From: Colimorpha sp964483145
GTDB taxonomy: Bacteria > Bacteroidota > Bacteroidia > Bacteroidales > P3
Assembly: GCA_964483145.1 (NCBI GenBank)
Contig: CAZAAK010000002.1
Coordinates: 9,699-73,698 of the forward strand
Direction: 5' to 3'
Length of the DNA stretch: 64,000 bases
Below the pieces are notes generated by a model that did no database searches, was not told the DNA's origin, and saw only the letters and a list, made by a program, of their open reading frames with translations. Shown here piece by piece: positions 16,972 to 25,916 of the stretch; position 1 is the stretch's first letter, and every line of letters begins with the position of its first letter. The position numbers and the translations under genes are program-made.

Positions 16972-17559
16972 TTAGGGTAGGGGAACAAGCCCATTGAAGC
17001 CCATGAAAGCCATGGCAAGAATGCCAGCGGTGACCAATGCAATAGGAATACCCTTCATGCCCTTGGGCACACCGGACAACTCCATCTGCTCACGCAAGCC
17101 GGTAAAGATGACAATGGCCAAAGCATAGCCAATGGCAATACTAGCCGTGTATATGAGGCTCTCAAGTAGGTTCATTTCTTTTTGGACAACCAAAATGGCA
17201 ACACCCAGAACTGCGCAGTTGGTAGCAATCAATGGTAGGAAGACGCCAAGTGTCTGATAGAGGGCAGGAGCAATCTTCTTGAGTACGATTTCAACCATCT
17301 GAACGAGACCGGCAATAATTAAGATGTAGGCAATAGTTTGGAGGTAACCCAAATCGAATGGAGCCAAAATATAGGTGTAGACCAACCAAGTTACGAGGGT
17401 GGCTAGTAGCATGACGAAGAAAACGGCACCGCTCATACCAAGGGAACTCTTCAAATCTTTGGAAACGCCCAAGAAAGAACAGATTCCCAAGAACTGTGCC
17501 AAAACTACGTTGTTGACGAAGATGGCACCTATAATCAAAGCAAAAATACTGATACTCAT
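16972..17559 (-). CDS. rnfA: RnfA/RsxA integral membrane subunit, unlinked from other rnf genes
   Basis: 195 residues with six predicted transmembrane helices. Seen: NNVVLAQFLGICSFLGVSK and the paired motif PLIATNCAVLGVA, both typical of the RnfA/NqrE fold that carries the intramembrane iron-sulfur centre in the Rnf complex. The sequence is closer to RnfA than NqrE (NN-VVL, LGVSKDL). Rnf couples ferredoxin:NAD+ electron transfer to ion pumping and normally needs RnfB, C, D, G and E. None of these flank it here: the gene has its own promoter and unrelated neighbours. Confidence 0.88.
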   Translation of the reverse strand: MSISIFALIIGAIFVNNVVLAQFLGICSFLGVSKDLKSSLGMSGAVFFVMLLATLVTWLVYTYILAPFDLGYLQTIAYILIIAGLVQMVEIVLKKIAPALYQTLGVFLPLIATNCAVLGVAILVVQKEMNLLESLIYTASIAIGYALAIVIFTGLREQMELSGVPKGMKGIPIALVTAGILAMAFMGFNGLVPLP

Positions 17560-17606
17560 AATATTAATACTAAGTTTAAAGTGTTATTCAAATGAAATTT
17601 GATTTG

Positions 17607-17614
17607 CAAAGGTA
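17607..17614 (-). promoter_or_regulatory. -7 box of rnfA promoter
   Basis: TACCTTTG on the minus strand, about 48 nt before the rnfA ATG. It shows rnfA is transcribed on its own. Confidence 0.7.
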
Positions 17615-17699
17615 CGAAGAAAAATCGATTGTGTAATTTTTTTATTTTTGCATCAGGTCAGAAGTTCCGTAGAAAAGCACTGTACGTGCCGGAAACTTT

Positions 17700-19406
17700 T
17701 CACCTTACCTGCAACACTTCGCCATGGTCTTCTACTATCTGTCGGTAGAACCAATCGGGGTAAGGAGGCTGGCTAGGGTACTTTACCACACCGGTATTAG
17801 TGGTGGCAATTCTACCTTCTGGGGTGGTTTGTTTGATGTTGCCATCGATGTAGCGCGTTAGTAGAAATTGGTCAAGGTGGTTCCAACTGTTCATCATCTT
17901 TTCTGCCAATTGGTGGCTGAGGGCAGTAAGTTCGATGGTTGAGGCATTGCATTCAGTATTGTCGATACGTTCGATAAAGTACTCTTCAAGCGATTTTTGG
18001 CATTTGCGCACATCCTGAATCATGGCATCATAGCGCAAATAGCAGAAGTTGCTTACCCGGTTGAACAACCAAAAGGCGGCAGTGGGAGAGTATCGGCTCA
18101 TAGAGCCGTTGCCTTCGCGGAAACAGAGTGGGACACTGTCAATGCAGCAGAACATAGGGCAATAACAGGTGCTGTAGGTGTCGTCAACGCCAAACCAAAT
18201 GATGCCGCCTATATGATTTGGTAGCCAGTTGCGGCTCTGCGCCACAAAACTGAAGCCTGTCTGTTGGGTAGAGATGGCGCGCTCATGAATATACTCTTTC
18301 CCATCCACCTTAAAGCCCATGGGGCGCCAGCGGTATGGACAGTGGAACGGACCTGCGCCTACATCTTGGGTCATGTCCATTGGGGTACCCTCAAAGTGAT
18401 CGCGCATCAGTTCCATCACTTGATGAACGCTGATTTTTTGGTCGGGTTGAATCCATAGGGGCAAACGTTCGGATTTGGGGTCGCCCATGGCGTATGCTTC
18501 GTAGCGCTTCATGCCGCTGGAGACGCGGTTGAAGAAGGAATAAACACGGGCCTCACATGCGCGGAGCCCCGAAAATGTAAGGGGATTGTAGGTGTCGGCA
18601 TAGCTGAAGTCGGCATTGTTAGTCCCATGTTCGGTCGTGTAGGTAGCCCAGTTGTATTCTTGGGCGAAAGTAACGACATCCTCGCTGTAGACGCACTCCA
18701 CTTCGGGCTCGTTAATATAGTCTAGGTGCTTACTGCTGATGGTTTTGTGCAGTCCTTTGTTACGGGCTTTCTTGAATTTGCCGGTTTCTCGAGGGAAGGT
18801 GGTAATGCGTGCCTGGTTGGCGTGTGCGCAGACGTAGCCTTCGGGTATACGCCGGGCTACCCAAACAGCACCTTTTTCTTCGCCCTTGCTGGTAATCTCG
18901 AAAATCCATACCTCGTTCGGGTCGCATAGGGAGAATGACTCACCGCCATCGGCATAGCCATATTCGGCAACGAGATTTGCCATGATGCGGATGGCCTCTC
19001 GGCAATTTTTGGCACGTTGGAGTGTTACATAGATGAGGTTACCGTAATCAATGCCCGTGACATTACCCTTCGAGAGTGGTTCGATGCCTCCCCATGTGGT
19101 TTCGCCCATGGAAAATTGGCACTCGTTGATAAATCCCACCACACGGTAGGTTACTGGCACTTGTGGAATATCTATTTGATGTTTCAAGCTACCGTAGTTA
19201 TAGAGGCTCAGCATTTCGCCAGACTGGTGAATGCCACCGGCATGGTAGCGCAGTTGACCGTAGCGGGTGTGGGAGTCGGCAGCATAGGTAATCATGGTAC
19301 TGCCGTCGGCGGTACTACCTTTTGTTAGGAGAAAATTGGTACAGGCAAATCCAGATGAGAATTGTAGGAAAAGTAGGGCAAGAAGAAATCGTCTTTTCAA
19401 GTGCAT
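17700..19406 (-). CDS. Secreted C69-family peptidase/dipeptidase
   Basis: 568 residues, N-terminal-nucleophile hydrolase of MEROPS family C69 (PepD-like dipeptidases). Signal peptide MHLKRRFLLALLFLQFSSGFA followed directly by the catalytic Cys22 in ACTNFLLTKG, then STMITYAADSHTRYG and ETTWGGIEPL typical of the family. Catalytic Cys becomes the N-terminus after signal cleavage, as expected. The start at 19406 is chosen because the promoter TACTTTTG lies at 19491-19498, inside the longer possible frame. A role in periplasmic peptide breakdown is inferred; the POT transporter at 60 kb could take up such products. Confidence 0.88.
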   Translation of the reverse strand: MHLKRRFLLALLFLQFSSGFACTNFLLTKGSTADGSTMITYAADSHTRYGQLRYHAGGIHQSGEMLSLYNYGSLKHQIDIPQVPVTYRVVGFINECQFSMGETTWGGIEPLSKGNVTGIDYGNLIYVTLQRAKNCREAIRIMANLVAEYGYADGGESFSLCDPNEVWIFEITSKGEEKGAVWVARRIPEGYVCAHANQARITTFPRETGKFKKARNKGLHKTISSKHLDYINEPEVECVYSEDVVTFAQEYNWATYTTEHGTNNADFSYADTYNPLTFSGLRACEARVYSFFNRVSSGMKRYEAYAMGDPKSERLPLWIQPDQKISVHQVMELMRDHFEGTPMDMTQDVGAGPFHCPYRWRPMGFKVDGKEYIHERAISTQQTGFSFVAQSRNWLPNHIGGIIWFGVDDTYSTCYCPMFCCIDSVPLCFREGNGSMSRYSPTAAFWLFNRVSNFCYLRYDAMIQDVRKCQKSLEEYFIERIDNTECNASTIELTALSHQLAEKMMNSWNHLDQFLLTRYIDGNIKQTTPEGRIATTNTGVVKYPSQPPYPDWFYRQIVEDHGEVLQVR

Positions 19407-19490
19407 ATAATCAATTGTTTTTATTTGTCTATTACTTGTCATACTTGTTAGTATTCGTGTTGTTGTGTTGAGGCGTTGTTTTCTGGAGTG

Positions 19491-19498
19491 CAAAAGTA
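19491..19498 (-). promoter_or_regulatory. -7 box of C69 peptidase promoter
   Basis: TACTTTTG on the minus strand, 85 nt upstream of the chosen ATG. Divergent with the promoter at 19553. Confidence 0.65.
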
Positions 19499-19552
19499 CA
19501 TCTTTTTTTCTACAAAATGCTTTTCATCCTATCGTATTCCACAAAAAAGTTG

Positions 19553-19560
19553 TATCTTTG
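19553..19560 (+). promoter_or_regulatory. Promoter of the 228-aa conserved protein
   Basis: TATCTTTG with the ATG only 10 nt further on (19571), so the leader is very short. An ATG at 19583 gives a more ordinary leader. Confidence 0.7.
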
Positions 19561-19570
19561 CAACTCAAAA

Positions 19571-20257
19571 ATGGTGAATAAAATGGAGTTGAAAGAATCA
19601 CTAAAAGATTTGGTTTTCGATAAAAGCGCCCTTAAACAACAAGTTTCTGTTGCCACTAGAGAAACCTTTGAGTTGTTCCGTATCACTACCCGAGAGTTGA
19701 TTACTGCTTTTCAGGAGGAAAACAGGAAAGAAGGCCGCAACGTTCGGTTCGAATTTACCGACCGTGGAGACTTTGAGTTTGAGGTAAAGTTCGCTGGTGA
19801 TGTGCTTGTGTTTGCTATGCATACCAATGTGTTTGAGTTCTCTCGCGACCACCAAGTAATGAAGTCGCAGTACATCCGTGAGAACTCTAAACGTTCCTAT
19901 TGTGGCGTAATCCGTATCTACAACTTTTTAGCTGATTCCTTTACATATCAACGCGATCAGGATCTTGGATATATGATTGGAAGAGTGTTTGTTAACTGTG
20001 AAAAGCACTATTTCATAGAGGGCAAACGAGAATTGGGGCTGTTGTACAATAATTTCAATATTGCACTGATTAACAATGAGTCGGTGCAAAGTATAGTAGA
20101 GAGTGCTATCGAATATACTACAAATTTTGATTTGTTAACACCTCCATATGATGAAGTGAAGCTAGTTTCGGTGGGTGAGATGAGGTCGGATTTTGATAAA
20201 AAATCGCTTGCTACGGGAAAGCGCTTAGGGTTTCGTTTCCAGGCAGATACGGATTGA
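19571..20257 (+). CDS. Conserved Bacteroidota protein of unknown function
   Basis: 228 residues from ATG 19571 (or 224 from 19583, MELKESLKDLVFDK). No signal peptide or membrane helix. It looks like a compact cytoplasmic alpha/beta protein with a helical N-terminus (LKQQVSVATRETFELF) and motifs such as HTNVFEFSRDH, YCGVIRIYNFLADSF and FIEGKRELGLLYNNF. I recognise it as a protein conserved across Bacteroidota, with no assigned function. Followed by the tRNA-Glu/rpsT unit, which has its own promoter. Confidence 0.75.
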   Translation: MVNKMELKESLKDLVFDKSALKQQVSVATRETFELFRITTRELITAFQEENRKEGRNVRFEFTDRGDFEFEVKFAGDVLVFAMHTNVFEFSRDHQVMKSQYIRENSKRSYCGVIRIYNFLADSFTYQRDQDLGYMIGRVFVNCEKHYFIEGKRELGLLYNNFNIALINNESVQSIVESAIEYTTNFDLLTPPYDEVKLVSVGEMRSDFDKKSLATGKRLGFRFQADTD

Positions 20258-20317
20258 TTTATAGTTTTGTTCACAATTTTTAGTGAAGAAATATTTTGCT
20301 GATTCGAAAAAAGTTGG

Positions 20318-20325
20318 TAATTTTG
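20318..20325 (+). promoter_or_regulatory. Promoter of tRNA-Glu/rpsT
   Basis: TAATTTTG, 32 nt before the mature tRNA-Glu 5' end. Confidence 0.6.
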
Positions 20326-20356
20326 CACCCGCTTTTGAGAGACAGAAGAGAGTAAT

Positions 20357-20431
20357 GGTCCGTTCGTCTAGCTGGCCCAGGACGTAAGATTTTCATTCTT
20401 AAAATCGCGGGTTCGAATCCCGCACGGACTA
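20357..20431 (+). tRNA. tRNA-Glu (UUC)
   Basis: Acceptor GGTCCGT pairs with ACGGACT (position 1-72 is G-U), anticodon loop GATTTTCATTC centred on TTC, T arm GCGGG TTCGAAT CCCGC. CCA is not encoded. Followed 23 bp later by rpsT, apparently co-transcribed. Confidence 0.95.
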
Positions 20432-20454
20432 CAACTTAAATAGATAATAAAAAT

Positions 20455-20706
20455 ATGGCACATCACAAGTCTGCAAAAAAAAGAATTCGTTCCAACGAAA
20501 AGAGAAGAGTTGAGAATCGTTACTACGCCAAGACCATGCGCAATGCTCTGCGTGATTTTCGCGCATTGGAGGACAAGAGCGTTGCCACCGAGAGACTGCC
20601 CAAGATGGTTTCCATCATTGATAAGTTAGCAAAATGTTCTGTCATTCACAAGAATAAAGCTGCCAACTTGAAGTCAAAGTTGATGAAGCAAGTCAATGCG
20701 ATGTAG
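20455..20706 (+). CDS. rpsT: 30S ribosomal protein S20 (bS20)
   Basis: 83 residues, very basic three-helix protein that binds 16S rRNA early in 30S assembly. MAHHKSAKKRIRSNEKRR is the conserved N-terminus, and it ends NLKSKLMKQVNAM. Normal length. It sits behind tRNA-Glu and ahead of a strong terminator. Confidence 0.97.
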   Translation: MAHHKSAKKRIRSNEKRRVENRYYAKTMRNALRDFRALEDKSVATERLPKMVSIIDKLAKCSVIHKNKAANLKSKLMKQVNAM

Positions 20707-20728
20707 TTAAGTTCCAAAAAGATATTAG

Positions 20729-20762
20729 AGGCCAAGGCTGTGAAGTCTTGGCCTTTTTATTT
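20729..20762 (+). terminator. Intrinsic terminator of rpsT
   Basis: Stem AGGCCAAG (20729-20736) / CTTGGCCT (20747-20754), 10-nt loop, then a T-rich tract. Confidence 0.92.
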
Positions 20763-20790
20763 TTTTTGGCAGAATGGTAATGGCGAACAA

Positions 20791-20835
20791 AAAAATAGGA
20801 GACAAGCACTCTCCAAAACAGTGTTCATCTCCTAT
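20791..20835 (-). terminator. Intrinsic terminator of xerC-hpf
   Basis: Stem ATAGGAGA (20795-20802) / TCTCCTAT (20828-20835) with an inner CACT/AGTG pairing; a T-run follows on the minus strand. It faces the rpsT terminator. Confidence 0.85.
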
Positions 20836-20852
20836 CTAGTTCTCTACAGGTG

Positions 20853-21149
20853 TTACCTATTGTAGCGCTCCTTGTATTTTTCGATTTGACCCTTCATTGA
20901 GTCCACGCACTGGGTAACGGCTTCCTCAAAGGTGTCGGCTTGTTTGCTGTTGAAGAGGGTTTGGCCAGGTAGGTACAGTGAAAGTTCGGCAATTTTGTTG
21001 TTGTCGGTCTCGGGTTTGTCCAATTTCAGGGTTACTTCGCATTTGGTTGCGTTGTCAATCATACGGTCAAGTTTGGCAACTTTCTCGTTGACAAACTTCT
21101 CAAGTTTTTCTTCGGCCTTGAATTTTACGGCATTAATTGTTGTGTTCAT
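20853..21149 (-). CDS. hpf: Ribosome hibernation promoting factor (short HPF/RaiA family)
   Basis: 98 residues. It binds the decoding region of idle 30S subunits. Starts MNTTINAVKFKAEEKLEKFVNEK with the family dimerised beta-alpha-beta-beta-beta-alpha layout; CEVTLKLDKPETDNNK and LYLPGQTLFNSKQADTFEEAV are characteristic. Short form without the C-terminal dimerisation domain. Lies 9 bp after xerC, the usual Bacteroidota pairing. Confidence 0.93.
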   Translation of the reverse strand: MNTTINAVKFKAEEKLEKFVNEKVAKLDRMIDNATKCEVTLKLDKPETDNNKIAELSLYLPGQTLFNSKQADTFEEAVTQCVDSMKGQIEKYKERYNR

Positions 21150-21158
21150 AATAACCTC

Positions 21159-22100
21159 CTATTTTTTGGTAGCCCGGGGATGGGCATGTTTGTAAGTTTC
21201 TTTCAAGTGTTCTTTCGTTACATGGGTGTACACTTCCGTTGCGGCTAAATCGCTGTGTCCCAATAATTCTTTGATGGCATCGATGTTGGCTCCTTCGTTG
21301 AGCATGTGGGTGGCAAATGAATGCCGAAACACGTGTGGGCTCGTCCTCTCTGCGTTGCTCATTGCCGACATGTAGCGCTTTACAATTAGATATATCATGC
21401 CGTCGCTCACTTTTCTGCCTTTACTGTTTACCAAAAGCTGGTCGGTACTTGGAACTGAGGGCTTTTTGACATGCAACTCCGTCATCATTTTATTGCGTAA
21501 CGCAATAAAATGAGAAATATTTTGAGCCAACTCACCTTCTATTGGGATGATGCGTTCTTTGTCCCTTTTTCCTCTCACTTTGATGGTCAATTCGTTCAAA
21601 TTAATGTTGTTCAAGGTCAGATGGGCCAGTTCCGAACGTCGCATGCCCGTTTCGTAGAGCATTCGCAACACCAATTTGTCCAATTCGCCATCATAGCCTT
21701 CGGGGTAGATGTTGTTGTAGATCTGTTCCACCTCGTCTTCTTTGAAGAAGATAGGCAACCTTTTGGGTCTTTGTGGTGGGGTGATCTTGACCATAACATC
21801 CGTATTTGTATAGCCTTTTTTTTGCAGAAACTTGAACCAAGCCCTCAAAGCGGCAATTTGCTTGGTTACTGTGCTGGCGCTTTCACCGTCATCCATTAGG
21901 CTCATCTGCCACGACCGGACATCTTGGGGGGCGATTTCTTCAATTAGGTGAATCTCCTGATTATTTAAGTATCGGCCAAACCGCTTTACTTCGCTGATAT
22001 AGTAGCGCACGGTGCTTGTGGCCAAGCGTCGTTCAGCGCTAATATAGTCGGCAAATAGCTGTATGGCATCATCTGTTTTCACATTTGCAAAGGTACGCAT
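21159..22100 (-). CDS. xerC: Tyrosine recombinase XerC/XerD-like
   Basis: 313-residue tyrosine recombinase that resolves chromosome dimers at dif. Seen: N-terminal SAM-like core-binding domain (FADYISAERRLATSTVRYY), catalytic Arg in ETGMRRSEL, Lys in RGKRDKERIIP, HxxR in PHVFRHSFATHML, His in LLGHSDLAATEVYTHV with the Tyr nucleophile. All catalytic residues present. The only ATG near the start (22100) lies just upstream of a TACCTTTG box (22088-22095), which if real would force a start inside, perhaps GTG at 22082. First gene of the xerC-hpf unit. Confidence 0.94.
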   Translation of the reverse strand: MRTFANVKTDDAIQLFADYISAERRLATSTVRYYISEVKRFGRYLNNQEIHLIEEIAPQDVRSWQMSLMDDGESASTVTKQIAALRAWFKFLQKKGYTNTDVMVKITPPQRPKRLPIFFKEDEVEQIYNNIYPEGYDGELDKLVLRMLYETGMRRSELAHLTLNNINLNELTIKVRGKRDKERIIPIEGELAQNISHFIALRNKMMTELHVKKPSVPSTDQLLVNSKGRKVSDGMIYLIVKRYMSAMSNAERTSPHVFRHSFATHMLNEGANIDAIKELLGHSDLAATEVYTHVTKEHLKETYKHAHPRATKK

Positions 22101-22296
22101 TTTTTTGATACTAAGTGTTAAAACTTAAGAGGAAAATCACTTTTCAAATATTTTTCTCATTTTTTGATGCAGGTTTTGGAGAGAAATACTGTGAAAAAAT
22201 GGCAGCGGTGTTGGGCTATGCCAATGTCCAGATTTCCGCCTTTTGCATCGAACCGCGTTTTTTAGGCTTGAGTGCATGCAATTGCAAAATAATTTG

Positions 22297-22304
22297 TATC
22301 TTTG
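22297..22304 (+). promoter_or_regulatory. Promoter of rseP-lptF/G
   Basis: TATCTTTG, about 93 nt upstream of the rseP ATG. The 22101-22397 gap holds nothing else I can support. Confidence 0.7.
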
Positions 22305-22397
22305 CACGTTTTTCGTGTTGCTCCTATTGTGGGGTAACAGGTATCATGTTAGCAAATTAGTCAGTTACAAAAACAACAGTAATAGAAAACCATTTAG

Positions 22398-23804
22398 ATG
22401 AAAGCGCTTATATTCTTTGTCAGTTTGTCGCTGTTGGTGGTGACTCATGAATTGGGACATCTCCTGTTGGCCAAACTTTTCAACACCCGCGTCCGACGTT
22501 TCTATGTATTTTTCAATCCTTTGTTCTCCATTATCAAAGTCAAAAAATTCAATGGCAAATGGCACTTTCTTTTCTTCAATAAAGAAACACCTGAATCGTG
22601 GGATGAGAAGAATCTCAAGCCCGAGGATCAGAACAATACCCTTTGGGGACTGGGATGGTTGCCGTTGGGCGGGTATTGCGATATCGCAGGTATGATTGAT
22701 GAGACTAAAGGAGCCGATGACCTTGAAAGTACACCTCAGCCTTGGGAGTATCGGTCCAAACCACGTTGGCAACGTCTCTGTATCATTTCCGGTGGTGTGG
22801 TGGTCAACTTTATTTCGGCACTGATTATCTATGCCGGCATCTTTTCTCATTGGGGGACAGATGAGTTGCCTTTGCGTAATGCTTCGCTAGGTTATGAATA
22901 TCACCAGATTCTCCTTGATCAAGGTTTCCGTAATGGCGACATAATCTACTCAATCGATGGTGAGGAGCAGTACAGTATGTCGAATGCCTCAGAGAAATTG
23001 CTTCTTGACTCGCCTAAGGTGGTCACAGTTATGCGTGGCGACAGCCTCGTAACTCTCAACATGAGCAAGGATCTTCTTTCCAAGATTGCCATGGAAAACC
23101 CCAAGCAGCTCATCGCAGTCCGATTTCCGTTTGTTGTTAAGGACTTTGTTCCAGGCTCTGTGGGCAAGTACTATGGCTTGCAGCCGGGTGATAGCCTAGT
23201 GAGCGTCTGTGGTAGACCCACTCCCACGGCTGTCGACTTCACCACAGTGTTGGCTGACTACAAGGGCGACAGTGCTGTGATTGGCTTGTACCGCAACCAT
23301 CAGTATACCGAGGTACCCGTCAAGTTAGGTAAAGACGGAAAATTGGGTATTTACGCCCAAAATGACATGTCTCAACTGTTTGAGGTCAGACATATCGATT
23401 ACACTCTTTGGCAGGCTATTCCTGCAGGTGTCAAATATGGATGTGAAACGTTGGGCACTTACGTATCCTCGCTCAAGATCCTTTTCACCAAAGGTGGTAC
23501 CAATAGCCTAGGCGGTTTCATTACCATGGCCAGTTTGTTTCCAGACACTTGGGATTGGTTGCGTTTTTGGAATCTAACGGCTTTACTGGCAGTAGTTTTG
23601 GCCTTTATGAACATTATTCCCATACCTGGTCTGGACGGTGGTCATATCGTTATCACTTTGTGGGAAATGATTACCCGTAAGTCTGTAAACGAGAAGGTGC
23701 TGAATGTTATCCAAAACATTGGTTTGGTCTTGTTGCTAATTCTCTTAGTGATTGCCAATGGGAATGACTTGATAAGACTTTTTACCGGTTGGTTTAGCAG
23801 GTAG
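22398..23804 (+). CDS. rseP: RseP-type site-2 metalloprotease (S2P, M50)
   Basis: 468 residues, intramembrane zinc protease that cleaves membrane-anchored anti-sigma factors and signal peptide remnants. Zn motif HELGH in the first helix (residues 14-18), two PDZ-like domains (about residues 155-240 and 245-330), and the third Zn ligand motif IPGLDGGHIV near residue 413. Length and layout fit Bacteroidota RseP. A possible partner system, the ECF sigma/anti-sigma-like pair, lies at 43 kb. Stop is 3 bp before lptF/G. Confidence 0.94.
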   Translation: MKALIFFVSLSLLVVTHELGHLLLAKLFNTRVRRFYVFFNPLFSIIKVKKFNGKWHFLFFNKETPESWDEKNLKPEDQNNTLWGLGWLPLGGYCDIAGMIDETKGADDLESTPQPWEYRSKPRWQRLCIISGGVVVNFISALIIYAGIFSHWGTDELPLRNASLGYEYHQILLDQGFRNGDIIYSIDGEEQYSMSNASEKLLLDSPKVVTVMRGDSLVTLNMSKDLLSKIAMENPKQLIAVRFPFVVKDFVPGSVGKYYGLQPGDSLVSVCGRPTPTAVDFTTVLADYKGDSAVIGLYRNHQYTEVPVKLGKDGKLGIYAQNDMSQLFEVRHIDYTLWQAIPAGVKYGCETLGTYVSSLKILFTKGGTNSLGGFITMASLFPDTWDWLRFWNLTALLAVVLAFMNIIPIPGLDGGHIVITLWEMITRKSVNEKVLNVIQNIGLVLLLILLVIANGNDLIRLFTGWFSR

Positions 23805-23807
23805 TAG

Positions 23808-25247
23808 ATGAAAAAGCTGGACAAGCTGATATTAAAGTCCTTTCTAGGACCTCTCTTGCTGACGTTTGCCATTGCTGTGTTCGTGTTACTGATGCAGTTC
23901 GTGTGGAAGTATATCGATGATTTAGTGGGCAAAGGGTTGGATATCAGTATTATTGTTCAGCTTCTTCTATACGCCTCGGCTACCTTTGTGCCCATGGCAT
24001 TGCCCATAGCCGTATTGTTTGCATCTATCATGACAATGGGCAACTTTGGCGAAAAGTACGAACTTATCGCCATCAAGGCGGGTGGCATTTCGTTGCGGAG
24101 GGTGATGTTGCCGATGGCTTGTGTGGCTGTTCTGCTAACCTTGGTAGCGTTTTATTTTGCCAATAATGTGTTGCCTGTAGCTATGTACAAGTATCGGACG
24201 ACCCTTTATGATGTCCAGCGGAAGAAACCGGCAGTGAGTATTCGCCCTAGCGAATATTACGATGAGATTGACGGCTATGTTATCAGGGTTAATAAGAAGG
24301 ATTCTGATGGATGCACCCTTCGTGATATTATTATCTATGACCATACAGGAGGTATTAATCGCACTAACATTATCGTAGCCGACCATGGTTATATGCAGTC
24401 AACTCCCGATGACCATTATTTGGTATTCACTCTCAAAAATGGCTACACTTACAGTGAGCCTCAGGATGGCGAAAACTACGAAAAGCGACCTTTCACTAGC
24501 ATCGGTTTTGATGAGCAGGTGCTTACTTTTGATATCTCAAGTTTTGCTTTTTCCAAGTCAGATGACCAGTTTTTCTCGGGGCATTATCAGATGCTGAATG
24601 TAGTTCAGTTGGACTCTTCTGTGACCTCTTTGGAGGACCAATTGGAGTATAGGTATAGTGAGTTTGGAAAGACTGTGATGGAGAAGATGAATGTATATCG
24701 TCACGTCCGAAACCATGAAAGTGACAGCACATCTTACAATGATGTTTTCCAGCGAATTGCCGACACTACACCGAATGTGCGCAACCGCATATATGAACAA
24801 GCACGAATGCAGTTGCAAGGTTCCATGTCGGATGTGGGCATGTATAAGGCAATGATACAATCCGACAAAGAATATATCAACCGTCACTATATCGAGTTGA
24901 TGCGTAAATTCACCCTTTCGGTAGCATGTTTGCTCCTTTTCCTTATAGGTGCTCCTTTTGGGTCTATTGTGCGCAAGGGCGGTCTGGGAATGCCCTTGGT
25001 GGCTTCGGTGGTTTTCTTTGTGATGTATTATGTTATTGGCATGATTTGTGAGAAATCGGTGCGTGAGGGTGCCATGGGTTCCGTCGGCATGTGGGTCTCA
25101 ACCTTTGTATTTATCCCAATCGGTGCATTGCTGACATGGCAAGCTACCACGGATTCTAGTCTTTTCGATTTGCATACTTGGAAACGGTGGTTGAGAATCA
25201 AGGAGAAAGTAAAATCTGAAGTAGAGGAGGAATCTCAATCCCTTTGA
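23808..25247 (+). CDS. LptF/LptG-family (YjgP/YjgQ) permease
   Basis: 479 residues. Transmembrane subunit of the LptBFG exporter that moves lipopolysaccharide from the inner membrane to the Lpt bridge. Seen: MKKLDKLILKSFLGPLLLTF, six transmembrane helices (three N-terminal, three C-terminal) flanking a periplasmic beta-jellyroll domain. F and G cannot be told apart from sequence by eye. LptD, the outer-membrane end of the pathway, is at 33.5 kb. It ends 6 bp from mazG, tail to tail. Confidence 0.9.
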   Translation: MKKLDKLILKSFLGPLLLTFAIAVFVLLMQFVWKYIDDLVGKGLDISIIVQLLLYASATFVPMALPIAVLFASIMTMGNFGEKYELIAIKAGGISLRRVMLPMACVAVLLTLVAFYFANNVLPVAMYKYRTTLYDVQRKKPAVSIRPSEYYDEIDGYVIRVNKKDSDGCTLRDIIIYDHTGGINRTNIIVADHGYMQSTPDDHYLVFTLKNGYTYSEPQDGENYEKRPFTSIGFDEQVLTFDISSFAFSKSDDQFFSGHYQMLNVVQLDSSVTSLEDQLEYRYSEFGKTVMEKMNVYRHVRNHESDSTSYNDVFQRIADTTPNVRNRIYEQARMQLQGSMSDVGMYKAMIQSDKEYINRHYIELMRKFTLSVACLLLFLIGAPFGSIVRKGGLGMPLVASVVFFVMYYVIGMICEKSVREGAMGSVGMWVSTFVFIPIGALLTWQATTDSSLFDLHTWKRWLRIKEKVKSEVEEESQSL

Positions 25248-25253
25248 GAGAGT

Positions 25254-25916
25254 CTACTTTTCTCTGGTTTTCTCAAAAGAATGTACTTCTTGCTGAAAAT
25301 GCAGGTTTGCCTTGCTCAGAGCCGAGTCGGAATTGATGCCATTGTGGTGCGCCCAATGGATGAGGCTGAACAGGAGTTGACCGAACTGTTCTTCTGTCAT
25401 ATTTTGGGCTAGTTCTGTTTTTCCTTCTGCCATCTCAAAACCGATACCGGCTGCCTTTTCTTGCATGCGCATAGCCTTGAGCAGTGGAGGAAGGGAGGCG
25501 GGTACTCCTTCTAGGACCGATTTGCGGCCCTCATGCATTTTGAGTTGTTCCCAACTTTCGCCGTGATATTCCTCTTTGTGGAATATGAAAGGATGCCGGT
25601 TGACCAATTTGGTGCTGATGGCATTGAGCACATCGGCAGTGTCGAAACGCCCTTGCTCTTCGGCAATCTTACAGTAAAAAAGCAGGTGCATGAAGATGTC
25701 CCCAAGCTCCTTCTTAACATCGTCATCAGCTTTGTTGCGGTCTTCGTCATTGGCAGAAAGCGTTCCAAGAATGGCCTCGCTGAGTTCGTAAACCTCTTCA
25801 ATAGTAAGGTATCGCAGACTCTCCATGGTCTGCATTCGATCCCATGGGCACTTTTCCCGAACGATATCCAGAATGTCGCTGAGCCGTTCGAATGCGTCAA
25901 TCGTTTTCTGATTCAT
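25254..25916 (-). CDS. mazG: MazG-type nucleoside triphosphate pyrophosphohydrolase
   Basis: 220 residues; hydrolyses NTPs/dNTPs to NMP plus PPi, a house-cleaning enzyme. Seen: CPWDRMQTMESLRYLTIEEVYEL and the Mg-binding ExxE..ExxD helix pair (EEVYEL with KKELGDIFMHLLFY). A second MazG-like repeat follows (EKAAGIGFEM). Somewhat short compared with the usual ~260, but both halves are recognisable. It overlaps relA/spoT by 4 nt (ATGA), so the pair is translationally coupled. Confidence 0.93.
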   Translation of the reverse strand: MNQKTIDAFERLSDILDIVREKCPWDRMQTMESLRYLTIEEVYELSEAILGTLSANDEDRNKADDDVKKELGDIFMHLLFYCKIAEEQGRFDTADVLNAISTKLVNRHPFIFHKEEYHGESWEQLKMHEGRKSVLEGVPASLPPLLKAMRMQEKAAGIGFEMAEGKTELAQNMTEEQFGQLLFSLIHWAHHNGINSDSALSKANLHFQQEVHSFEKTREK

